A stretch of 64,000 nucleotides of DNA from Trema orientale (lineage: Eukaryota > Streptophyta > Magnoliopsida > Rosales > Cannabaceae): the NCBI GenBank assembly GCA_002914845.1, contig JXTC01000042.1:1061477-1125476 (forward strand), read 5' to 3'. A program made the position numbers and the translations under genes. The stretch's first letter is position 1. Each line of letters begins with the position of its first letter. This document shows, piece after piece, positions 47,865-58,136 of this stretch. The notes below the pieces were generated by a model. The model did not search any database. It was not told the origin of the DNA and was given only the letters and a program-made list of their open reading frames with translations.

Positions 47865-48749
47865 AGTTCTTAATCATATGTTTGTCAGCTTCAAAATATG
47901 AGAGAATGATTGATGATACAAAGTACGACTCAACATCAACATATGCTGTCAAGACGGAGCCTTTAAGTTTGACTTTTTCAAGAGAAGTTTGACGTTGTAT
48001 GTCTTAACTGTATGACTAATTATTTTGTCAAAATGCCACCTTTAGATCTGAGTTCGATTAGTATTTATGTATCAAATCAGTGTGCCTGATTGTCAAGATG
48101 TCACCTTTATATCTGAGTTTGGGTAATACATCTGAGTCATTACATATTTAGACATTGCAATGATAACTGTCATTTTTTAGCTAAGTCACTTTGTACTTTC
48201 CTATATAAATAGGAAGCTTCTTTTCAGATTGATTTACGTCCTTTCAGCATTACTTTCAGAGATATTTTGTGAGGCTTTCTTACTTTATGAGCAAATTTCT
48301 TTTCCTTAGAGTTTTGTGTGTTTACCTCTAAGTTTTCTATTGTCCATAGAGTCCACCATTGATTCCACTGAGAATATGGAGCTCCATAATTACCTGATTT
48401 CAAGAAGAGACAGTGCGTTCTTGCCAGAGCTAGGAAGTTCATCAATGGCAGCCGAAGGAAGTTTAGCACAAGGTTGAAGAAACAAATTCCACGGAGGAAA
48501 TTAGAGTTCAAATCAGCGACAAACTAGAAGGGAGTTCTAGATTTTTATGTAAGACCTGTATTTGTACTCTGTTCATATTTCTAGTAGATTGTTTACTTGC
48601 TAGACCAAGTCCCGTAGATGTAGGCATAACTCAGTTGTGTTAAACTATGATAAAAAACTTTATGTCTCTTCTTTATGTTTTCCAACTGTTTGTTTAAAGT
48701 TCTACAAATTGAACGTTTTATCATGATAAACGAGTAGTCTGATTTAACA
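47865..48749 (+). repeat. Right LTR of the Copia element
   Basis: Partner of the left LTR, ending GATTTAACA at 48749. The matching part from about 47941 onward covers about 800 bases with many substitutions. Confidence 0.75.
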
Positions 48750-48965
48750 TTAGTAAATAAATACAAACAAATAGGCAATATTAGCTATCATTGCCGAATG
48801 TCGATCTTGTTTCTAATTGAGTTTCCAATGTTACCCCGACTTTGCTGCTAAGACAACCATAATAGCATTTAAGGCACTTTTACTAATCTGTCTTAGAGAA
48901 GCGTCGTGGAAAAGCCGAAAAGGTTTTGTAATGAAAGAGTTTTGGAAAAAAATAAATAAATAATG

Positions 48966-49083
48966 AAATTTGATTCCCTTTCCTAAGTTTGCTCATTTGA
49001 AAATTAGGAGTAAAATCAACCGTATTATTTGATTCCCTTTTCCAAGTTTGCTCATCTATAAATTATGATTGAAATCAACCTTT
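48966..49083. repeat. About 59-base imperfect tandem duplication
   Basis: Units at about 48966-49024 and 49026-49083 share TTTGATTCCCTTTxCxAAGTTTGCTCATxT and end AAATCAACC. They lie in the spacer between the Copia element and the RopGEF gene. Confidence 0.7.
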
Positions 49084-49475
49084 ATTTCTTCTTTTAATGT
49101 CTACATACCTATTACCCAATTTAAGAAAAAGAACTAAAACTATCTCCAATTTTTAATAGAGATGTTTTATGTAATTTTATAATTATTTCAACGAAAAAAA
49201 AAAAAGAGATAAATTGTATTTCTCTTTCCAAAATTTTCAGATCTTGTGGGTTCAAAGAATTTCGTATCCTACCCGTATAAAGAAATACATAATATATGGT
49301 AAACAATCTACTTGTTCCTTTTGCAAACAATCCATTATAAATCTATGTACATTTACATATAAATAAGTTCTAATTTGATTCTTTCTCCTTTTTATCGTTC
49401 AGGTCAACGTTCTGAGGAAGAAAAAACTGTGTATCGTCAGTAATAGCTTAAAATGGTCCAAGTATCTCAACAACT

Positions 49476-49545
49476 GAGAATTGAGCTCATGCCAAATAAC
49501 ATTAGATCATAAGAATTGAGCTCACACCAAATAACATTAGATCAT
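49476..49545. repeat. 35-base tandem duplication downstream of the RopGEF gene
   Basis: Two units (49476-49510 and 49511-49545) contain AGAATTGAGCTCAxxCCAAA followed by TAACATTAGATCAT. They lie about 350-420 bases beyond the RopGEF stop codon. Confidence 0.85.
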
Positions 49546-49896
49546 CTCTAAAGCTCATAATGCAATTGTGCAATAGCTATCATAATGGATTTACCAAGTT
49601 GAGTTGATCATCTCAAACTGGAGGGTGAAAATGTCTTCATAAACACCACAAAGTATAAAGCAAGCATAATATTCTTTCTTCATCTATAACCTGATGAAAA
49701 GCCAATGGTCAAAACTTGAACCTATTCTAAATCGCTAAAAGCCCACTGCTAAAGAATGTACATGCTTTACCCCCACCAATATATACCACCGAGAACCACA
49801 AACGAGTTCATAATTTCGTTGAGAATATTGATAAACCATTAAACTTCCTAGGTCAATGTCACTACTTAGGATGTGATGATAAGTTACTTTCACTGA

Positions 49897-52531
49897 TCAA
49901 TCTCGCTCAGGAGCGTCCCCAGTGGAACGTCTAGCGCTAAGGTTCCCGACATATGACCAATCCCTTTCAACATCAGCTGCTACAAGTATCTCTGGACTTA
50001 TGTCTGGTGCTTCCTTATAAGAGAAGTTCTTGTTCAAAGCAAGAGCTGTTCTTCCAGGACTTCCACCTAGTGGCGTCGAAGAGAACAACGTTGGAGTTGC
50101 CAGTGGAGAGGCGAAAGGAGTATGGTGAATGGAGAAAGGGCTAGGGGACATCTTCTTGTGGATGGGTAGCCCACCAACACCATTTCTGCTCACCAGATCA
50201 GGCATTGATTCCGAAACAGCGCTTTGCTTGACCGTATCATCGACAAAGAGAACATCACCGATCCTGGCCTCTATGTTAAAGGCTAGACTCTCCATCACCC
50301 TCGAGTAGCTCTCGAGAATCGACTTCCCCACATCCTGGAAGTAGAATGCAAATTCTCATGACATAAAAGAAAAATACTAGAATGTGTATGTAATTTCAGC
50401 TTACACGTCTAAACAGAAAAGAGATATACTTTTATTAGATGACATACTTTATTGTATTCAATTTTGCTCATGTCCTGTATAGTTTGTGGAAGGTCAGGAA
50501 CACGACGCCTCAGGCTGCGTAAAAGGCTCTTCGCTCGTTCGGCTAGCAAGAGATTCTTCTGAGTGTCGGAAACAAGGCCTTTGACCTTGTCACCCCAAGA
50601 TGAACGCTTTCCTTTCTTATCGGTAGACTGTTTCGCATGCGCTTTTTCCTTCCAAATATACAAAGCTGCCTCAATCCTGTTAGCTATCTCAAGGGTCAGA
50701 GGTAGTGATGAAAGGTCCAGACAATCAAGAAGATTTTCCGGGGAGAACTTATCAACTGTTATGCAGTTATAAAAGAACTCCCCGAGACAAGCTTTTCCGG
50801 TCTGTGGTTTCAATAGGAAAAAAACAAAGAATATCAGCTCTCAATCACGGAATGAAGGGCCGGTTTTTCAGTACACTCTTTACTTTAACGACAACAAAAC
50901 TTTCTCTTCCAATCTAAGAACACTTGGAAGCCTAAAGAGAATTCAAAAACATACAGAATCAATATACTCCTAAACACGAAAAGCTCGGATAAAACAGAGT
51001 ACCAAACAGGAAAGGAATATGCACATAACCAAAAATAATACCAAGTCAATAACATTGAGAAGCGTCAAATGAGTGAGTTACACACACACCTTGGGCAATG
51101 TCTCCAAGTAGGCTTTGGGAATCTCCATCTCAGAAAGCACGGCACTATTAATCGCCCTCACGGCCTTTAGTATCTGATTAGAACAGTCCCTACATTGCTG
51201 CAACTTCTTCCTGGAATCCTCGGACAACCCATATGGGGGAACTTTCAGAATTGGCAGCCACCACTTGTCTTCCTGGCTAATTGAAGCCCTCCCACCAATC
51301 ACGTGTCCATTGTCATCGTTAGAATTGTCAAGAGCCACACCTCGCTCGACATACCAGAATTCCGTATTGCAAAACCCATCAAGCATGCTAAGGAGCATTG
51401 CATCAAGCTTTTTCAAGGCAGGGAGGTTCAAGGATAGGTCCGGGCGAGGCCGAGTCGCCATGACTTCGAATGTAACCCCACCTGGGAACTGCCGTTTCGA
51501 AGGTACAAGCTCAACAATTGAGTCACTTACGCATAATAGCAACTCCATTTCTCTGCGCCACATATCCTTTTTCTGCTGCGCAAGAGGCTCTAACCTCCAA
51601 AGCTCGCCAAACACAGCCGCTGCCATGATCACAAACACCAGATTACGAATTAAACAATACAAATATTCATAAGAAGAATAACACCATATACATGAGTACA
51701 GAGAACTCAAGAGGAAGAGAGATTAACCCGCAAGATTGGTTATGGCATTGGTGATGGCGAGGGCAGTAGAGACTCCTTTTCCTCCTCCAGACATATCTTC
51801 TCCAAGCAGAAGCTTAGAAAACCTCTCCTTCATCATCTCAACCTCTGCGAATTTAATTATACTAGTTCTTTTATTAAGAATAATGCAAACTAAATCTCTA
51901 CAAGTCTAGTCCACATAATACTTTAGAATTTCATTTGAAAGAGAAAAAAAAAAAAACCCATTTGGCTGCTGGAAAAATTAATACAGATTTTCTTTCAACT
52001 TCATTACTAGACAATTTGGTCACATCCAAAGTCAAATGATCATGATTATTAGTCTGTAGCATCGTACCAGTAATTAGTTATAGATGTAATAAAATTTTAG
52101 CTTTTTACAGTAATTTATTTGACTTTATTTCCTTTCAACTCATTCCGTTTACTGAGTAGTAAAGGTGAGTATTTAAAAATAAAATAAAATAAAAAAGTAA
52201 AAAGCAAAACATTAAAAAACAAATCTCCTTAAAAGACAAAAATTTAGAAAAACCGAAAGATACCAGATAAGTCATAATAAAGCTTCTCTGGTTTGTCGTC
52301 GGAATTGAGCAAGTCGCCGCCGCCGACGAACGGAAAAGGGAATTTATCGGTGAAGAGGCGTGGAGAGGAAGAATTAACGTAGGATCCATCTCCAACTCCT
52401 CCATCGGGTCGTAACGAGAAGCTGCTGCTACTGCAGCTGTCCGACTCGCTCACGTCGGCGCTCATGCTGTAACTCCCGCACCGCCGATCCGAGGACCCGT
52501 CGTCTTCGTCGTCAGACGTCACGCTCCCCAT
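49897..52531 (-). CDS. Rop guanine nucleotide exchange factor (PRONE domain)
   Basis: Activates Rop/RAC small GTPases by GDP/GTP exchange at the plasma membrane, linking receptor kinases to polar growth. Five exons: 52531-52264, 51844-51728, 51619-51090, 50801-50448 and 50334-49897, giving 568 residues. Residues 1-89 are an acidic, Ser-rich variable N-terminus. The PRONE domain runs from about 90 to 450, starting [20 protein letters not shown]. It includes ELWRLEPL, the SDSIVEL and [17 protein letters not shown] stretches, [18 protein letters not shown], and [15 protein letters not shown]. The C-terminus (about 450-568) is variable, Ser/Pro-rich, and ends [11 protein letters not shown]; in this family such tails are autoinhibitory and phosphorylated by receptor kinases. 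Which of the RopGEF paralogues this is was not determined. A TA microsatellite containing an N lies just upstream of the start. Confidence 0.95.
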
Positions 52532-52626
52532 ATTAATCCTATACTCTTATCTTAATAATCTAATTCAATTTCACACAGGATTATAGGACCCAGAAAGAAT
52601 TACACCTTCGCCCTGATCTCATTACC

Positions 52627-52645
52627 AATATATATATATATATAN
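52627..52645. repeat. TA microsatellite with an ambiguous base, upstream of the RopGEF gene
   Basis: An AT/TA tract of about 17 bases ends in TATAN, with N at 52645. It lies about 100 bases before the RopGEF start codon, so length changes would fall in the leader or core promoter. A second TA tract lies at 52742-52760. Confidence 0.85.
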
Positions 52646-53746
52646 GATCCGGACCGTCGATTAAGTTGGAAAGAATCTTCATTCGCCGCTAACAAAGCAT
52701 GAATTTGTGTAGACTGGAAGTATTCGGATATGGTTTACGTGTATATATATATATATATATTTATATACGCGTGCATATTTTAATTTTTTCCAATTTTAGA
52801 CGTTAAAATATAAAAATCTCTTTTGGCTAAAAAGGAAATCTCTGTACTCATGTCTTGTCACGATTCGATGTAACCGATTTTGTTTCCTTTTTTTAGTTTT
52901 TACGTGAATATTCGAATTATTTGGTCGCGAGAAGAAGAAAAAGGCCGACTCTAAAATTGATCAAATTTAGGCCCATAATGCTCTCTTATAGATTACAAGC
53001 AAAAGTTGGATTAAGTTGGGTAAAGGTGTGGTTAGGACCACGGTAGCGCTCCATGCACGTGACCATCTTAGGCCTTGTGGCCCAAGAGTCAATGTCAATA
53101 CAACATGGGTCATCTGGTCGTATACTCGGATATACGGGCATGGAAAATGAGTAAAAGCTAGTGATACGTCAAGTGGAGTTTTACATACACTACCTACTAG
53201 TGTTATTGGGTATTATAGTTGCATTTGTGACGAAATTTGTGTATGGCTTGATATATTCATTAATGTTATGTGACAATAGCATTACTCCGTAGCACTATTC
53301 TATGACCACATTTTACCCATTTTTCATTTATGGTGTGTTGATTTTAGCCAAATCAAGCCATTCGAACTAATTGAGTTGAGATTTGATTAATAATGACATT
53401 GACTCGGTGGTTAGCTGTAACTATAGTAGTTGACCGTGTGCTTTGATTCTATAATTATCAAGGGGTAATTAATATGACGGTTGTAAAATATCTGGTCTGC
53501 ATTATTTATTACTTGGGTAATTTCAGAATTTTGATTCAAAAAGAAAAGAAAATCGAAATTTGGAGCCCATGAAATAAGGGGATCATTACCGGAGTTTTTA
53601 AGAGAATCAATAATCCCAATAAAGTTTGGGGAATAATTTAATTAACGAGTTGTTGATTGGTATGCAAGACGCAGCTAATACCCATTGAGGCATTGATTTC
53701 TTTTTTTTTTTATGGTAATTGTATGATATAGAATTTCTTTTGGACG

Positions 53747-53860
53747 TTTTTTTTTTTTTTTTTTTTGAACGGGATTTGAACCTTAAGATCAGTAAAAGTG
53801 GGTGTGATTACTGATTATGTTAAGTTGGCCACCACAATTGTTTGATATAATTAGTAACTA
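53747..53860 (-). mobile_element. Probable short tRNA-derived SINE
   Basis: On the minus strand a GC-moderate stretch carries GGTTCAAATCCCG, a close match to the tRNA B box (T-loop), and runs directly into a poly-A tail (T run on plus, about 53748-53766). The A box is not clear and target repeats were not found, so a tRNA-pseudogene origin is also possible. Confidence 0.45.
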
Positions 53861-55717
53861 ATATTTATGCTTTGTTGACTTATTTTTTGACGGACAGTAT
53901 TAAAAAAAATGGGCGAAAAATGGAATTGGATTTTTAAAAAATGGTCATGACTTTTGGAAAATGATTTTTCTTTTTTGGCTATGGAAGAGATTGAGAAGAT
54001 GAAAATATAAATCAAGCTAATTGGACATTTCTAAAGTTAGTGAGATTTATCTTCTTTTTTTTTCCCCTTTGAAAGGTAAAGTTAGTGAGATTTGAATTGG
54101 AAAAGAAAACGTGTTAATTATTAAGATATCACATGTTTTTAGGGTTTTTTTTGCAAAAGAAAAAAAAAACCCTCTATTTATTTATTTGTTTATTTCTTTT
54201 AAAGTTTGGTAGGTGGACATATCTCCTCGTTTAGTAATTAGAAATTTATGGATTTTGATTTGAAAGTTAAGAGCACATAAGACCATTTCTAACATAAATG
54301 TTATATTTAACACAAAAAAGAAACAGTAAAATGGTAAAAATTTAAATTTGAGTTGCTCTATTACCATCCTCTTTTTTCTCTCTCCACCCTTTTCTAAATG
54401 GACCCCTATTTAAAATTTAAAATTAGAAAATTTTCTTAACACACCTTATTTGAAAGATTCATGTTCTCAAATTTATCAACTATAAAAATTCGAACAAAAT
54501 TTCTTTTCACGCTCCTTTTGAAAATTCCTCATTCCTTTGTCTTCTTTTTCTTCTTTAACTTTTTGGTTTGATCATCCTAATAATCAAGATATTTTGATAA
54601 TTATTTTTAGGGATCTTGAAAATTAAAGGGAGAATTTTTTTAGGATTCTTGAAAATTAGATAGAGGGAGAGCTAGAGTCATTGAATCATTTTTAGAGTTT
54701 TTGAGAATTAGAGAAAGAAAATAGAAATTTCTGAATTATTTTTTAGGGTTTTTAAGAGAAAAAATGTTAAAATTTTGAATTTATAGTATATTCGTTTATT
54801 ACTATACAAACTTCATTTAACTAAAAATATTTTAATTATTTAGGATTATACTCGATGATGTGTTTTATTAATTATGTTTGAGGGGATGTATAACGAATAA
54901 ATAATCTAGTTAAGAAAAAATATTTTAATTATTACAAACCCCTTGTCCTGCTTGTTTTCAGGGTAGAATTGTCTTTCTATCTCACAGAATTGGTATGATT
55001 TAGGGGTGGTGGTATGTTTAATTATGAGATAACTAGTTATTTGACTATTTTTTGGCTCAAAACTCAATTCATGACCAAGTTCAAAATTTTACAGTTAAAA
55101 ATTCAACTTACTTAATGACAAAAATGGAAGGAGAAATTGGGCATTTTATGGCATTTTTAGGGGAAAAAAATTGAAAAATACGGTGGCATGTGTTTTTTTT
55201 ATGTCTGGTACAATTTTTATTAGAAAAATGATATTTTTTAAAATAGTAACTAGTAGCTAGTAACTAGTTACCAGAAACTAGTAACTAATAACCAAATGTA
55301 TTTATAATTAATATATAACTGGTAATCGATAATTAGTTTTCAGAAACGGGTAACTGATAATTATTTTAAAAATGGTATTTTTCTAAAAAAAATTTAACAA
55401 CTGATATTTTTCTAATAAAAATCATACGAAAATTAGGAAAAAAATCTGACCTCCGTATTTTTGTGATTCTTTTTGGTTTTTATAAGTGAAAAATGCTAGA
55501 AACTCAAATGGAAATACAACATACTTTATAACTGAAACTTTAAAAAAATCGACATTTTGTTATAACTTTTAAAATATAGACATATACTTAAATTAATTTT
55601 AAAATTTGATTATCCACCTAGTTTTTTCTTTAATTGATTTGTTAAATGAAATGAGTGGTAGCTGTCAACTTATCCCGCCCAGTGAAATGAAACCATCATT
55701 CAGCCCAGCCCATCATT
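53861..55717. other. AT-rich spacer between RopGEF and peroxidase genes
   Basis: No gene is supported. It contains low-complexity TAACTAGTAACTAGT-type runs (about 55245-55345) and long T/A tracts. Open frames are short and unrecognised. Confidence 0.5.
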
Positions 55718-55980
55718 CTATGTACTTTACAGGCTTCGTGAATGGGCTTCCCCAGTCCATATATATGGGCCTAGCCCATAATTTTGGTCCATTTTGAAAG
55801 GCCCAATCCAATCATATAACTAACTGACTCTCTCTCTCCCTTTCCCTCCAGAATCCAAATATAAACATTCTCCCTCCTGTAAATCCTCTCCTCCACAATC
55901 CCCCTCTTCTTATTTTTCCTCCAACAAACCAAACAAAGAGCTCCATTCACGTTTCTCTCTCTCTCTCTCTCTCTCTCTGG
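55718..55980 (+). promoter_or_regulatory. Core promoter and CT-rich leader of the peroxidase gene
   Basis: A TATAAAC box (55860-55866) lies 128 bases upstream of the ATG. The leader contains a perfect CT microsatellite (about 55952-55979), a common feature of plant 5' leaders. The stretch 55718-55828 has recognisable similarity to 28542-28650, including AAAGGCCCAATCCAATCATA. Confidence 0.6.
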
Positions 55981-55993
55981 TCTCCCAAAAGCC

Positions 55994-56989
55994 ATGGCTT
56001 TCCATCTCATTATTCTCCTCTCCCTCCCGCTCCTAACATCCTTCCCCTCCACGACAGAATCAAAGCTCACCCCAAACTACTACCAAAAAACATGCCCGAA
56101 ATTCCCGGAAATCATCCGACAAATCGTGCAGGACAAGCAATTGGCGGCCCCCACCACCGCCGCCGCCACCCTCCGCCTCCTCTTCCACGACTGCCTCGTC
56201 GAAGGCTGCGACGCCTCCATCCTCGTCGCCACCAACGCCTTCAACAAGGCCGAGCGGGACGCCGACATCAACCTCTCCCTCTCTGGCGACGGTTTCGACC
56301 TCGTCACGCGTGTCAAGACCGCGCTTGAGCTCGAATGCCCCGGCATCGTCTCCTGCGCCGATATTCTCGCCACCGCGGCCCGCGACTTGGTCACCATCGA
56401 AGGCGGGCCTTATTACCCCGTCAGGCTCGGCCGAAAAGACGGCCTCGTGTCCAGAGCTGATCAGGTGGAAGGAAACCTTCCTAGGCCAAACATGCCACTG
56501 TCCCAAATCATCGCTCTCTTCGCTTCTAAGAAATTCTCCGTGCAAGAACTGGTCGCGTTGGTTGGTGCTCACACGATCGGATTCGCGCATTGCGCGCAAT
56601 TTAGCAATAGAATCTTCAATTTCAGTAAGAAATCGGAGTTTGATCCCGCTTACAATCCCAAGTTTGCGGCAGGGCTGAGGAAATTATGCGAGAACTACAC
56701 GAGAGATCCGTCCATGTCGGCATTCAATGACGTGATGACGCCGAACAAGTTCGATAATATGTACTACAAGAACTTGCAGAGAGGCATGGCGTTGTTGGCG
56801 TCGGACCAAGCATTGGCCACGGACAAGAGGACGAAGCCTCACGTCGACCTCTATGCGGCGAACCAGACCAAGTTCTTTCAGGATTTTGCTCATGTTATGG
56901 AGAAGCTTAGCGTTCAAAAGGTCAAGACGGGCAGGAAGGGAGAGGTGAGACGCAGATGTGATGCGTTTAACTCTCTCAAAACCACCTAA
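55994..56989 (+). CDS. Class III secretory peroxidase, intronless (PRX31/41/63 type)
   Basis: Haem peroxidase (EC 1.11.1.7) of the cell wall or vacuole that oxidises phenolics with H2O2. One exon, 331 residues. The signal peptide covers about 1-23, cleaved before KLTPNYY. Catalytic features are intact: distal Arg61 and His65 in RLLFHDCLVEGCDAS, and proximal His193 in LVALVGAHTIGFAHC. Conserved cysteines (34, 67, 72, 115, 121 and later ones) fit the four disulphides. The motifs NPKFAAGLRKLC, MTPNKFDNMYYKNL and GRKGEVRRRCDAFN point to the PRX31/41/63/65 branch, which also tends to lack introns. LVEGCDAS replaces the commoner FVNGCDAS-type loop. The coding region is strikingly GC-rich compared with its surroundings. 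The start codon has a strong context (GCCATGGC). Confidence 0.96.
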   Translation: MAFHLIILLSLPLLTSFPSTTESKLTPNYYQKTCPKFPEIIRQIVQDKQLAAPTTAAATLRLLFHDCLVEGCDASILVATNAFNKAERDADINLSLSGDGFDLVTRVKTALELECPGIVSCADILATAARDLVTIEGGPYYPVRLGRKDGLVSRADQVEGNLPRPNMPLSQIIALFASKKFSVQELVALVGAHTIGFAHCAQFSNRIFNFSKKSEFDPAYNPKFAAGLRKLCENYTRDPSMSAFNDVMTPNKFDNMYYKNLQRGMALLASDQALATDKRTKPHVDLYAANQTKFFQDFAHVMEKLSVQKVKTGRKGEVRRRCDAFNSLKTT

Positions 56990-58136
56990 GAAGCACTAGC
57001 TGCACAACAAGAGCAAGAGGACCATTTTGGTTTTTTTTTTTTTCTTATAAATCTCAATTTAAAGAAGACCGTCTTACAATGTTTCAACACGACAATATTG
57101 TTTCAAGTACCCATTAATTTTGTTCATTTTTTTTCTTTTTTTTGTTCCTTACCTCTTTATTATTCTTCACGAGCTTACTAATAACACTCTCTTTTACACT
57201 CTTTTGCATTCTCTCAATCTCACTACTTGACACGTAAATTTCACTATGATTTGTTGCATTATTAAAGTATTAAACTAGGTAATAAAATCCACATATTATG
57301 CAATAAAATTAAAAAAAAATTACATTTAACATTTCACTTCAACTTAATAAAAATATGTCCGAAAGCCGATTATCAAGTTTCAAAGAAAATACCGTTTGAA
57401 ATCACTGGTTGTGGCATGTATAGTCGTCAACTTCGTAATACCATAAGAAATAAGGAAAGCTTCAGAAATTCGAACCGTTCAAGCATTTCTTATATGCTAT
57501 TGCCCATGTACGGCAAAAGTTTATAAAGCAACAGCCAACAAAGATAACCGACTAAGCAATGACTGGGAAAATGGAAATAAAGTGCAAAAAAATAATACAA
57601 CAAAAACAAGAAAAAGAGAGAAAATGGTACCCAAATGGAAAAATAAACATGTTTATCAATTTCTAATTACTACATTGAATTGGACGAGGATAACAGGCTA
57701 CTTCTACAGGAGTAAAGACATCCTGGCACATTTCTCCATTTTCTTTATCCCAAAAATACAAGCAATCAATGAGGCGACGAAAGGACCTCCATGAATAAAT
57801 TACGTGATTTACATGTGTAATAGATGAAATACCAAGAAAAATAACTAAGAAAATAATAAAGACATCAAAAATACAAGAATTTTACAAGAACGAGTTGTTG
57901 TCGTCTGTAATAGAGCCATTTCACCGGAAGTCAATAGTCTCTACCTCATCCATAAGCCTTTCGGATACAAAATGCGGCCTTTAGCCTCATACTGGGTTTG
58001 CATGGATGTGAGACCACTCCCAACAGAGTTTCCCTGTAGCACTTAAAGTAAACCCCAGCATACCAATGAGACTAAATGGAAAGGTAAGCGACCCAATTCG
58101 TTTAAGAGAAGAAAGTTATCACAAGTTCTCACCTTA
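56990..58136. other. Convergent 3' spacer between the peroxidase and the ARG1-like gene
   Basis: No gene is supported. It must contain the 3' untranslated regions of the plus-strand peroxidase and the minus-strand J-domain gene, which converge here. AT-rich, with a short plus-strand open frame (57582-57794) that has no recognisable product. Confidence 0.5.

Larger units (their letters stand above)
40295..48749 (+). mobile_element. Ty1/Copia LTR retrotransposon (old, broken fossil)
   Basis: A plus-strand element with long terminal repeats (left about 40295-41163, right about 47865-48749; the outer ends are approximate). A primer site like initiator tRNA-Met follows the left LTR (TAGTATCAGAG, about 41166-41178). 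A gag region starts at about 41277 with the Copia-type phrase LLNRSNYPYWKARIRAF. The pol 3' part (reverse transcriptase/RNase H, about 45594-46440) has the Copia phrases DADWAGS and KSTSGGCF. Integrase and most of the reverse transcriptase are not visible, and about 2.4 kb of unrelated DNA lies between gag and pol. A non-pol stretch with a short open frame (47374-47637) sits between pol and the right LTR, as in SIRE-like lineages. LTRs differ by roughly one base in ten, so it is several million years older than the Gypsy element. Many breaks. Confidence 0.8.

Noticed and set aside
56060-56599. A 179-codon open frame on the minus strand and several plus-strand frames inside the peroxidase gene
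   Set aside because: They arise from the high GC content of the peroxidase coding region. They overlap its catalytic domain in other frames and their products have no domain.
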